A stretch of DNA of 64,000 nucleotides from Mycolicibacterium sp. ND9-15 (lineage in GTDB: Bacteria; Actinomycetota; Actinomycetes; Mycobacteriales; Mycobacteriaceae), in contig NZ_CP142362.1 in assembly GCF_035918395.1 (NCBI RefSeq), positions 2,889,501 through 2,953,500 on the forward strand, written 5' to 3'. Of the stretch, positions 42,086-49,597 are shown piece by piece. Each line of letters starts with the position of its first letter. The first letter of the stretch is position 1. The position numbers and the translations under genes are program-made. The notes under the pieces are model-generated. The model searched no databases. It was not told where the DNA came from and saw only the letters and a list, made by a program, of their open reading frames with translations.

Positions 42086-43090
42086 TTACAGGTGGTGCTT
42101 GTAGGAGTCGTAGTCGGCGTCGGGCTCGCCCGTCGGCCGGAAATGGTCGACGTTGTCGATGCCCAGGCCCCACTCCTCGCGGGGCTTCCACACCGCCTCG
42201 ACCCGCATGCCCATCCGGACGTCGGCCGCGTCGATCTCGGTGACCAGATGCAAGAACGGGATGTCGGCGCCGTCGAGAAGCACGTAGGCCGCCACGTACG
42301 GCGGTTTGATGCGCTGCCCGGCGAACGGGATGTTGATCACCGCGAACGTGGTGACGGTGCCCTTGTCGGGCAACTCGACGAACTCGTCGAGTTCCAGACC
42401 CGTGGCCGGGTCGGCCTCCTTGGGCGGGAAGTACACCCTGCCCGGTTGCCCGTCGCGGCCCTTCTTGGTCCGAGCGCCCAGCAGCCTGCCCTCTTCGAGC
42501 GCCTTGAGGAACGTGGTCTCGGGCAGCGACGCCGTGTGCTGGATCTCGATCATCGACGGCGACTCCTGCACCGTGACCGGATCCCGCTCGTCGGGCTGCC
42601 CCTCCGGTTCGGCTTCTTCCCCCAGCGCGAAGTACGCGATGTCGGTGATCGCGCCGACGGGTTCGTCGACCCAGTGCGCATGTACCCGGGCACCGGTGCC
42701 GATCGCGTCCGAGGAACCGGCGTCGACCGCGTGCAGCAGCGGGGTGTCCGCGCCGTCGAGCTTGATAAGCGCCCATGCGAACGGCCGGTCCAGCGGTTGG
42801 CCCTCCAGCGGGGCCGGCTGCCAGGTCCACGACACCACGGTCCCGACCGCGGCCACCGGTACGATCTCGGTCAGCCGCTCGTAGGTCACGGGATCGAACT
42901 CGGCTGGCGGCACGTGCACCCGCCCATCCGAACCGCGCACGCCGACGATGCGTCGCTCACGCAGGGCCGTGAAGAACCGGGACAGGAGTGGTCCGACTGA
43001 ACGGGTGTAGTCGAATGCGAGCTTCAGCGGTGCTGAAAGCGGGCGCTCATGGCGGTCGATCTGCACCGGGCTGCCTTGGCTGGTGGTCAC
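42086..43090 (-). CDS. Tandem DUF35/OB-fold protein without zinc-ribbon cysteines, Rv3521 homologue
   Basis: Protein of 334 residues built from two copies of a DUF35 module. The first has LSRFFTALRERRIVGVRGSDGRVHVPP (about residues 36-62) and the second TTFLKALEEGRLLGARTKKGRDGQPGRVYFPP (about 190-222). Each is followed by an OB-fold: VGTVVSWTWQPAP in the first and KGTVTTFAVINIPF in the second. Standard DUF35 proteins carry a four-Cys zinc ribbon before the OB-fold; this protein contains no cysteine at all. DUF35 proteins pair with thiolase-fold enzymes, and two modules beside ltp3 and ltp4 suggest one module for each. First gene of the minus-strand operon, 9 bp from a KstR-type box. Confidence 0.88.
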   Translation of the reverse strand: MTTSQGSPVQIDRHERPLSAPLKLAFDYTRSVGPLLSRFFTALRERRIVGVRGSDGRVHVPPAEFDPVTYERLTEIVPVAAVGTVVSWTWQPAPLEGQPLDRPFAWALIKLDGADTPLLHAVDAGSSDAIGTGARVHAHWVDEPVGAITDIAYFALGEEAEPEGQPDERDPVTVQESPSMIEIQHTASLPETTFLKALEEGRLLGARTKKGRDGQPGRVYFPPKEADPATGLELDEFVELPDKGTVTTFAVINIPFAGQRIKPPYVAAYVLLDGADIPFLHLVTEIDAADVRMGMRVEAVWKPREEWGLGIDNVDHFRPTGEPDADYDSYKHHL

Positions 43091-43099
43091 GGCATCGAG

Positions 43100-43113
43100 T
43101 AGAACAGGTTCTA
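43100..43113. promoter_or_regulatory. KstR operator, divergent DUF35-ltp and F420/cyp142 operons
   Basis: TAGAACAGGTTCTA keeps TnnAACnnGTTnnA but has AG at the centre where the other eight sites have AC or GT. The arms are otherwise perfect inverted repeats. It lies 9 bp from the DUF35 gene start and 35 bp from the F420 gene at 43149. Confidence 0.82.
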
Positions 43114-43148
43114 ACTATCGTTTCAAGAACGGGTGTGGAGGCGGTCTG

Positions 43149-44189
43149 ATGAAGTTGGGTTTGCAGCTGGGGTACTGGGGCGCCCAACCGCCCGAAAACC
43201 ATGCCGAACTCGTCGCCGCCGCCGAGGAAGCCGGCTTCGACACCGTCTTCACCGCAGAGGCGTGGGGCTCGGACGCGTACACACCGCTGGCCTGGTGGGG
43301 CCGGGAGACGACCCGCATGCGGCTCGGCACGTCGGTGGTTCAGTTGTCCGCACGCACCCCGACCGCGTGCGCAATGGCGGCGCTGACGCTCGACCACCTC
43401 TGTGGGGGCAGGCACATCCTCGGTTTGGGGGTGTCCGGACCGCAGGTCGTCGAGGGCTGGTACGGCGCCAGGTTCGGTAAGCCGCTGGCGCGCACCCGCG
43501 AGTACGTCGACATCCTGCGCCAGGTGTGGGCCCGCGAGGCCCCGGTGCGCAGCGACGGACCGCACTATCCGCTGCCGCTGTCCGGCGAGGGCACCACGGG
43601 CCTGGGCAAGAACCTCAAGCCGATCACGCATCCGCTGCGGGCCGACATCCCGGTCATGCTGGGTGCGGAGGGACCGAAGAACGTCGCGCTCGCCGCCGAG
43701 ATCTGCGATGGTTGGCTTCCGATCTTCTACTCGCCGCGCATCGCCGGCATGTACAACGAGTGGCTCGACGAGGGCTTCGCCCGCCCCGGCGCGCGCCGCA
43801 GCCGCGAGGATTTCGAGATCTGTGCGACGGCGCAGGTGGTGGTTACCGATGACCGCGCCGCGATCATGGAGTTGATGAAGCCGCATCTGGCGCTGTACAT
43901 GGGCGGCATGGGCGCCGAGGACACCAACTTCCACGCGGACGTCTACCGCCGGATGGGCTACGCCGACGTGGTCGACGACGTCACAAAGCTGTTCCGCTCC
44001 GGACGAGAGGACGGAAAAGAGCAAGCGGCCAAGATCATCCCCGATGAACTGGTCGACGACTCGGCGATCGTCGGCGACCTCGGTTATGTCCAGGAGCAGA
44101 TCAAGGCCTGGGAGGCGGCGGGCGTCACGATGATGGTCGTCGGCGCGCGGTCACCCGAACAGATCAGGGACCTCGCCGCGCTGGTTTGA
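43149..44189 (+). CDS. F420-dependent LLM-class oxidoreductase, Rv3520c homologue
   Basis: Enzyme of 346 residues of the F420-dependent luciferase-like family. It begins KLGLQLGYWGAQPPENHAELVAAAEEAGFDTVFTAEAWGSDAYTP, has MRLGTSVVQLSARTPTACAMAALTLDHL for the cofactor phosphate region, and GLGVSGPQVVEGWYG. The ATG at 43149 has GGAGG at about 43137-43141. It is the first gene on the plus side of the KstR box, ahead of the Rv3519 and cyp142 homologues, the same order as Rv3520c, Rv3519 and Rv3518c. Substrate unknown. Confidence 0.91.
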   Translation: MKLGLQLGYWGAQPPENHAELVAAAEEAGFDTVFTAEAWGSDAYTPLAWWGRETTRMRLGTSVVQLSARTPTACAMAALTLDHLCGGRHILGLGVSGPQVVEGWYGARFGKPLARTREYVDILRQVWAREAPVRSDGPHYPLPLSGEGTTGLGKNLKPITHPLRADIPVMLGAEGPKNVALAAEICDGWLPIFYSPRIAGMYNEWLDEGFARPGARRSREDFEICATAQVVVTDDRAAIMELMKPHLALYMGGMGAEDTNFHADVYRRMGYADVVDDVTKLFRSGREDGKEQAAKIIPDELVDDSAIVGDLGYVQEQIKAWEAAGVTMMVVGARSPEQIRDLAALV

Positions 44190-44193
44190 CGTG

Positions 44194-44226
44194 CGAGTAG
44201 ACACATCCTTGCCAGTTGTCTACTCG
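44194..44226. promoter_or_regulatory. 10-bp inverted repeat between the F420 gene and the Rv3519 homologue
   Basis: CGAGTAGACA (44194-44203) and TGTCTACTCG (44217-44226) are perfectly inverted around a 13-base loop, 4 bp after the F420 gene stop and 18 bp before the next start codon. It could be a terminator or attenuator reducing read-through into the Rv3519-cyp142 pair, an mRNA-processing hairpin, or an operator. Confidence 0.6.
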
Positions 44227-44244
44227 GCGTCCTAGATTGGCGCG

Positions 44245-44961
44245 ATGACCCAGCACACCATCGCAGGCACCGTGCTCACGATGCCGGTGAGGATCCGCAA
44301 GGCCCACCAGCACACGGCGATGTTCTCCGTGGACGCCGACGCCGCGCAGCGCATGATCGACTACAGCGGCCTGAAGGTGTGCCGGTTCGGGTCCAACCGC
44401 GCCCTCGTCGTACTGATCCTGATGCGCTATCTCGACGGGGATCTCGGCCAGTACTGGGAGTACGGCACCAATGTGATGGTCAATCCACCCGGCTCAGAAA
44501 CGCGCGGACTGCGCGCCCTGCAGTCGGCCGCCGCGTTCGTCCATCGCCTTCCCGTCGACCAGGAGTTCACATTGGAAGCGGGAACGACGATCTGGGGCTA
44601 CCCGAAGGTGATGGCCGACTTCGTCGTTCGCGAAGGGCGGCAGTTCGGCTTCGATCTCGCAGTCGACGGTCAGTACGCCCTCAGCATGGATTTCCGGCCC
44701 GGCTTGCCGGTCCCTTCGGCGCTGACGTCGCGCACTCAGGCGCACCCCACCTACACCTGTCGCGATGGCGTCCTGCGTGAGACGGTCGGTGAGTTTTCGC
44801 TGACCGGCGTGCGCTGGCGACTGGGGGGAGCGCAGTTGCGGCTCGGGGCGCATCCCTACGCCAAAGAACTTGCCGCGCTTGGCCTGCCGAAGCGCGCGAT
44901 GATGTCGACTTCCGCTGACAACGTCGAGGCGTCGTTCGGCGACGCGAAGGAGATCTCATGA
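44245..44961 (+). CDS. Acetoacetate decarboxylase-family protein, Rv3519 homologue
   Basis: Protein of 238 residues resembling the acetoacetate decarboxylase (ADC) fold: MVNPPGSETRGLRAL, FTLEAGTTIWGYPKVMADFVVREGRQFGFDL (about residues 110-140) with the region that carries the Schiff-base Lys (here Lys near YPK), and SMDFRPGLPVPS. Members outside true ADC act as cyclases, aldolases or dehydratases. It is coupled to cyp142 by an ATGA overlap at 44958-44961. Position between the Rv3520c and cyp142 homologues identifies it as Rv3519; its role in steroid metabolism is not known. Confidence 0.87.
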   Translation: MTQHTIAGTVLTMPVRIRKAHQHTAMFSVDADAAQRMIDYSGLKVCRFGSNRALVVLILMRYLDGDLGQYWEYGTNVMVNPPGSETRGLRALQSAAAFVHRLPVDQEFTLEAGTTIWGYPKVMADFVVREGRQFGFDLAVDGQYALSMDFRPGLPVPSALTSRTQAHPTYTCRDGVLRETVGEFSLTGVRWRLGGAQLRLGAHPYAKELAALGLPKRAMMSTSADNVEASFGDAKEIS

Positions 44962-46154
44962 CCACCACCAGACCAGACGTCGATCTGACCGACGGCGCGT
45001 TCTACGCCGGCGATTCGCGGCCGGTCTACAAATGGATGCGCGAGAACGAGCCGGTCTTCCGCGATCGCAACGGATTGGCCGCCGCCGCAACCTATGCCGC
45101 GGTGATCGAGGCCGAGCGCAATCCGGAACTGTTCTCCAACGCCGGTGGTATCCGCCCCGACCAGCCGGGTGTCGAGATGATGATCGAAATGGACGATCCG
45201 CAACATCTGTTGCGGCGCAAGCTCGTCAACTCGGGGTTCACCCGCAAGCGGGTCAAAGACCTCGAGGGATCGATCGAGACGTTGTGCGACACGCTGATCG
45301 ACAACGTTGTCGAGCGCGGTGAGTGCGACTTCGTCTGGGACATCGCCGCACCGCTGCCGATGGCGGTCATCGGCGACATGCTCGGGGTGCGTCCCGAAGA
45401 ACGCGAGATGTTCCTCAAGTGGTCCGACGATCTGGTCGGTGCGCTCAGCAGCACCGCGGACCCGGAGGAGTTCCAGGTCACGATGGACGCATTCGCCGCC
45501 TACAGCGAATACATGATGGGCATGATCGCGGCCCGCAAGGAGACGCCGACCGACGACCTGGTGAGCGTGCTGGTGCACGCCGAGGTGGAGGGCAGCAAGC
45601 TCGAGGACCATCAGATCGTCACCGAGGTGCTGCTGCTGTTGATCGGCGGCGACGAGACCACCCGCCACACGCTCTCCGGGGGCACGCGGCAGTTGCTGTT
45701 GCACCCGGACCAGCATCGGCGGCTGGTCGATGATGTCTCGTTGCTACCCAACGCGATCGAAGAGATGCTGCGCTGGACGACGCCGGTGAAGAACATGGCG
45801 CGAACCCTCACCGCCGACACCGAGTTTCACGGCACCGCCCTCAAGGAGGGCGAAAAGATGCTCCTGCTCTTCGAGTCGGCGAACTTCGACGAGGAGGTCT
45901 TCGAGGACCCCGAGACCTTCGACATCGAGCGCTATCCCAACAACCACCTGGCGTTCGGCTTCGGCACACATTTCTGCTTGGGTAACCAACTCGCTCGCCT
46001 CGAGCTGTCGATCATGCAGACCAAACTGCTGCAGCGGCTGCCCGATCTGCGGTTGGCCTCCGACGACGAATTACCATTGCGGCCCGCCAATTTCGTGTCC
46101 GGCCTGGAGAAGATGCCGGTGGTGTTCACCCCGACGGCGAAAGTGCTCGGCTGA
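44958..46154 (+). CDS. cyp142: Cytochrome P450 CYP142, steroid 26/27-hydroxylase
   Basis: P450 of 398 residues, homologue of Rv3518c, which oxidises the cholesterol side-chain terminus with stereochemistry opposite to CYP125 and can replace it in part. I-helix GGDETT at residues 230-235, ExxR at Glu269/Arg272, and heme-ligand Cys340 in FGFGTHFCLG are intact. The ATG overlaps the Rv3519 homologue. Its last 29 bp overlap the 3' end of the convergent Rv3517 homologue. Confidence 0.96.
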   Translation: MTTTRPDVDLTDGAFYAGDSRPVYKWMRENEPVFRDRNGLAAAATYAAVIEAERNPELFSNAGGIRPDQPGVEMMIEMDDPQHLLRRKLVNSGFTRKRVKDLEGSIETLCDTLIDNVVERGECDFVWDIAAPLPMAVIGDMLGVRPEEREMFLKWSDDLVGALSSTADPEEFQVTMDAFAAYSEYMMGMIAARKETPTDDLVSVLVHAEVEGSKLEDHQIVTEVLLLLIGGDETTRHTLSGGTRQLLLHPDQHRRLVDDVSLLPNAIEEMLRWTTPVKNMARTLTADTEFHGTALKEGEKMLLLFESANFDEEVFEDPETFDIERYPNNHLAFGFGTHFCLGNQLARLELSIMQTKLLQRLPDLRLASDDELPLRPANFVSGLEKMPVVFTPTAKVLG

Positions 46155-46986
46155 CGCGCTTCCCGTACCAGGCTGTCGTCAGGCGGCTGATGACGACCGC
46201 TTCGGTGTCCAGCGACGTGACGCGAATGTCGTTCCATCCAAGGCTGGTGACCTCATCGTGTCGCCTGATGTCGGTGTTGAATCGGGTCGGTGTGCGGTGG
46301 TGTTCGCCTTCGTAATCGAGCGCCACTTTGCGATCGCGCCAGCCCATGTCCAGAACGGCGACCAGCATGCCGTACTCGTTGTGAACCGCTATCTGAGTCT
46401 CGGGCGGCGGGAACCCGTGGCGGATGACGAGTAGTCGCAGCGACGACTCCTTCGGCGACTCCGCACCGGGATCGACCAGTTGCAGGACACGGCGAGCCTG
46501 GGGAATCCCCCGTCTGCCCGAGTACCTATCGGCCAGCTGCCGTATGTCGGACGTATTCATTCGAGTGGCGTTGGCTAAGGCGTCGATTGCGGTGACGGCG
46601 GAATCGAACGGATAGCGGCGGGCCATGTCCACGGCCGTGCGCTCAGGCGTGGTGACAGCGATTCCGTCGATTGTCCTGACATCGTCGTCGACGGCATCTG
46701 TCCAGACGAGGAGTCGCTCGGGCGCGTGGCGGTTGTCGTGCAGAATCTCGGCGGGCAGCCACGGGTCGAGCCACTTCGTGCGGTGCATCGCGGCGGCGGA
46801 CCGGCCTGCCAGCACGCCTCGGCGCTTCGACCACAGCCATGCCGCCTCCGCGCGATCACGTGCGGTGAGTTGAGTGCCTGCTTCGACGTAGACACCGGGG
46901 TAGACGGCGGTGAACCGACTTCGCAATTGGTGGCGAGTAAGGCGGCCGGCGGCCAACGCCTCGTTGCCGATGAATGGTGTCGTCAT
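46126..46986 (-). CDS. Rv3517 homologue: AbiEi-like winged helix plus DUF559/PD-(D/E)XK-like domain
   Basis: Protein of 286 residues. The N-terminal half (LTRHQLRSRFTAVYPGVYVEAG, GRSAAAMHR, TIDGIAVTTPERTAVDMAR) has the layout of AbiEi-type antitoxin/winged-helix proteins. The C-terminal half (VLDMGWRDRKVALDYEGEHHR, about residues 210-230) looks like a restriction-endonuclease-fold DUF559 motif with Asp and Glu. Such proteins occur in many copies in mycobacterial genomes with unknown function; no toxin partner lies next to it. The ATG at 46986 begins MTTPFIGNEAL. A large inverted repeat (47017-47081) lies just upstream, between it and echA19. Confidence 0.78.
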   Translation of the reverse strand: MTTPFIGNEALAAGRLTRHQLRSRFTAVYPGVYVEAGTQLTARDRAEAAWLWSKRRGVLAGRSAAAMHRTKWLDPWLPAEILHDNRHAPERLLVWTDAVDDDVRTIDGIAVTTPERTAVDMARRYPFDSAVTAIDALANATRMNTSDIRQLADRYSGRRGIPQARRVLQLVDPGAESPKESSLRLLVIRHGFPPPETQIAVHNEYGMLVAVLDMGWRDRKVALDYEGEHHRTPTRFNTDIRRHDEVTSLGWNDIRVTSLDTEAVVISRLTTAWYGKRVSRALSPSG

Positions 46987-47016
46987 GCCGGGAGTGTGGG
47001 TGCACCCACTGACAGG

Positions 47017-47081
47017 GCCGCATTTGTGAAACGTGGGCGGAAATCCGGTCCGAAAACCGCCCAGATTTCACAAATGGCGGC
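47017..47081. repeat. Large inverted repeat (24/25-bp arms) downstream of echA19
   Basis: The arms at 47017-47040 and 47057-47081 pair over about 22 of 25 positions (one bulged base, two mismatches) around a 16-base loop; both contain CATTTGTGAAA. It is by far the longest hairpin seen in the window. It lies 12 bp past the echA19 stop and 30 bp before the Rv3517-homologue start, both genes on the minus strand. It may terminate echA19 transcription, attenuate the downstream gene, or be a small mobile palindrome. Confidence 0.8.
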
Positions 47082-47092
47082 CGATGCTCAAG

Positions 47093-47893
47093 CTATCTCA
47101 TCTGGAAGTTCGGGGCCCGCTTCTCCTTGAACGCCCGCGGGCCCTCCTTGGCGTCCTCGCTGAGGAACACCGGGATGCCGTTGGCGGTATCCGGCTTGAA
47201 CGCCTCTTCCTCGTGCATGCCCTCGGTCTCGCGGATCGTCTTGAGGATCGCCTGCACGGCCAGCGGCCCGTTGTTGTTGATCACCTCGGCGATCTCCAGC
47301 GCCTTGTCCAGCGCGGTGCCGTCGGGCACCACGTAGCCGATCAGCCCGTACTCCTTGGCCTCGGCGGCGGTGATGTGGCGTCCGGTCAGCAGCAGATCGC
47401 ACGCGATGGTGTACGGGATCTGGCGTACCAGGCGGACCGCGGACCCGCCCATCGGGTAGAGACTCCACTTGGCCTCGGAGATACCGAATTTCGCGCTCTC
47501 GCCGGCGACGCGGATGTCCGTGCCCTGGAGGATCTCGGTGCCGCCCGCGATGGCGGGGCCCTCGACCGCGGCGATCAACGGCTTCTTGAGGCGTCGGCCC
47601 TTCAGCAGCGCGTCGATGCGCGACGGGTCGTAGCTGCCGTCGGAGAACGAGTCGCCCGGCGGCTTGGCCGTCGCGGCCTTGAGGTCCATGCCCGCACAGA
47701 AGTAGCCGCCCGCACCGGTGAGGATGCAGGTGCGGATCTCGGGATCGTTGTCCACGCGGTCCCATGCCTCCACCATGATCGAGAGCATCTCGGTGGACAG
47801 CGCGTTGCGCGCCTCGGGCCGGTTCAGGGTCAGGATCAGGGTGTGTCCGCGCTGCTCAATGAGGGCGTCGGGACCCTTCTCGGGCTCACTCAC
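47093..47893 (-). CDS. echA19: Steroid enoyl-CoA hydratase EchA19
   Basis: Crotonase-family hydratase of 266 residues, homologue of Rv3516, which hydrates the C22-C24 enoyl-CoA of the cholesterol side chain. The oxyanion-hole motifs are visible as ARNALSTEM with [14 protein letters not shown] (about residues 60-75) and [24 protein letters not shown] (about 108-131), with Glu in GGTEI and a second acidic residue in [10 protein letters not shown]. The ATG at 47893 lies 44 bp from a KstR box. Divergent from fadD19. Confidence 0.94.
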   Translation of the reverse strand: MSEPEKGPDALIEQRGHTLILTLNRPEARNALSTEMLSIMVEAWDRVDNDPEIRTCILTGAGGYFCAGMDLKAATAKPPGDSFSDGSYDPSRIDALLKGRRLKKPLIAAVEGPAIAGGTEILQGTDIRVAGESAKFGISEAKWSLYPMGGSAVRLVRQIPYTIACDLLLTGRHITAAEAKEYGLIGYVVPDGTALDKALEIAEVINNNGPLAVQAILKTIRETEGMHEEEAFKPDTANGIPVFLSEDAKEGPRAFKEKRAPNFQMR

Positions 47894-47937
47894 AGATGTT
47901 CGCCTTCCAGCGTCGGTGCCACAGACTTGTCTGGAAA

Positions 47938-47951
47938 TGTAACACGTTCTA
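47938..47951. promoter_or_regulatory. KstR operator between echA19 and fadD19
   Basis: TGTAACACGTTCTA fits the KstR consensus. It is 11 bp upstream of the fadD19 GTG start and 44 bp from echA19, so it can repress both. Confidence 0.87.
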
Positions 47952-47962
47952 GTTTAGGTTCC

Positions 47963-49597
47963 GTGGCCCTGAACATCGCTGACCTTGCCGAGCACGCCAT
48001 CGACGCCGTGCCAGACCGTGTCGCCCTGATCTGCGGCGACGAGCAGCTCACCTACGCCCAGTTGGAGGAGAAGGCCAACCGATTGGCCCACTACTTGATC
48101 GACCACGGCGTCAAGAAGGACGACAAGGTCGGGCTGTACTGCCGCAACCGCATCGAGATCGTGATCGCGATGCTCGGCGTCGTCAAGGCCGGCGCCATCC
48201 TGGTCAACGTCAACTTCCGCTACGTCGAGGGCGAGCTGCGCTACCTGTTCGAGAACTCCGACATGGTGGCGCTGGTGCATGAACGCCGATATGCCGACCG
48301 GGTCGCGAATGTGCTGCCCGAGACGCCGCTCGTCAAGACCGTTCTGGTGGTGGAGGACGGGTCCGACGACGACTTCGAGCGCTACGGCGGCGTCGAGTTC
48401 TACTCGGCCCTCGAACAGGGTTCGCCCGAGCGCGATTTCGGCCCGCGCAGCGAGGACGACATCTACCTGCTCTACACCGGTGGCACCACAGGCTTCCCCA
48501 AGGGGGTGATGTGGCGTCACGAGGACATCTATCGGGTGTTGTTCGGCGGCACCGACTTTGCGACGGGTGAGGAACTCCAGGACGAACACGACCTGGCCAA
48601 GCAGGCGGCCGCCGGCCCCCCGATGATCCGCTACCCCATCCCGCCGATGATCCACGGCGCAACCCAGTCGGCCACGTGGATGGCGTTGTTCTCCGGCGGA
48701 ACCATCGTCCTGGCACCGGAATTCGAGCCCGACGAGGTCTGGCGCACCGTCGAGAAGCACAAGGTGAACCTGCTGTTCTTCACCGGCGACGCGATGGGCC
48801 GACCCCTGCTCGACGCGCTGAAGGACGCGGAGCACGACCTGTCGAGCTTGTTCTTGTTGGCCAGCACCGCCGCGCTGTTCAGCTCCAGCATCAAGGAGAA
48901 GCTGCTCGAGTTGCTGCCCAACCGCGTGATCACCGACTCGATCGGGTCGTCCGAGACCGGGTTCGGCGGCACCAGCATCGTGGCCAAGGGCCAGTCGAAC
49001 ACCGGCGGTCCACGGGTCAGCATCGACAAGAAGACGGTGGTGCTCGACGACGAGGGCAACGAGGTGAAGCCCGGCTCCGGCGTAAGGGGAATCATCGCCA
49101 AGCGCGGACGTATCCCGGTCGGCTACTACAAGGACGAGAAGAAGACCGCCGAGACCTTCCGGACGATCAACGGCGTGCGCTATGCGATCCCCGGCGACTA
49201 CGCCACCGTCGAGGAGGACGGCACCGTCACGATGCTGGGTCGCGGGTCGGTGTCGATCAACACCGGCGGGGAGAAGGTCTATCCCGAGGAGGTGGAGGCC
49301 GCGCTCAAGGGCCACCCCGCGGTATTCGACGCCTTGGTGGTCGGTGTGCCCGACGAACGGTACGGCCAGTGCGTGGCCGCCGTCGTGCATCCCCGCGAGG
49401 GCGCCCGCCCGACGCTGGCCGAGCTCGACGCGTTCGTGCGTAAGGAGATCGCCGGATATAAGGTGCCACGCAGCCTTTGGTATGTCGACAAAATCAAGCG
49501 CTCGCCCGCGGGCAAGCCCGACTACCGGTGGGCCAAAGACACCACTGAGGAACGGCCGGCCGACGAGGTGAATGGGAAGCACGCGGCGGTGAAGTGA
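47963..49597 (+). CDS. fadD19: Steroid acyl-CoA ligase FadD19
   Basis: AMP-forming acyl-CoA synthetase of 544 residues, homologue of Rv3515c. It activates 3-oxo-cholestenoic acid and C24-branched sterol side-chain acids. The phosphate-binding P-loop LLYTGGTTGFPKGVMW is near residues 171-186, the A5-type region SIGSSETGFGG near 320, and the A8/A10 region GEKVYPEEVEAALKGHP followed by RSPAGKPDYRWAK with the catalytic Lys. The start is the GTG at 47963, 11 bp after the KstR box; the frame is open much further upstream (antisense to echA19), which is a GC artefact. Its stop overlaps the next gene's ATG. Confidence 0.95.
   Translation: MALNIADLAEHAIDAVPDRVALICGDEQLTYAQLEEKANRLAHYLIDHGVKKDDKVGLYCRNRIEIVIAMLGVVKAGAILVNVNFRYVEGELRYLFENSDMVALVHERRYADRVANVLPETPLVKTVLVVEDGSDDDFERYGGVEFYSALEQGSPERDFGPRSEDDIYLLYTGGTTGFPKGVMWRHEDIYRVLFGGTDFATGEELQDEHDLAKQAAAGPPMIRYPIPPMIHGATQSATWMALFSGGTIVLAPEFEPDEVWRTVEKHKVNLLFFTGDAMGRPLLDALKDAEHDLSSLFLLASTAALFSSSIKEKLLELLPNRVITDSIGSSETGFGGTSIVAKGQSNTGGPRVSIDKKTVVLDDEGNEVKPGSGVRGIIAKRGRIPVGYYKDEKKTAETFRTINGVRYAIPGDYATVEEDGTVTMLGRGSVSINTGGEKVYPEEVEAALKGHPAVFDALVVGVPDERYGQCVAAVVHPREGARPTLAELDAFVRKEIAGYKVPRSLWYVDKIKRSPAGKPDYRWAKDTTEERPADEVNGKHAAVK

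Noticed and set aside
42075..42830. A 250-codon upstream extension of ltp4
   Set aside because: It overlaps the coding region of the DUF35 gene in another frame and lacks family sequence; ATG 42074 is the natural start.
47033..47962. A 310-codon in-frame extension of fadD19 antisense to echA19
   Set aside because: It would read through the KstR operator and has no homology; the GTG at 47963 matches the FadD19 start.
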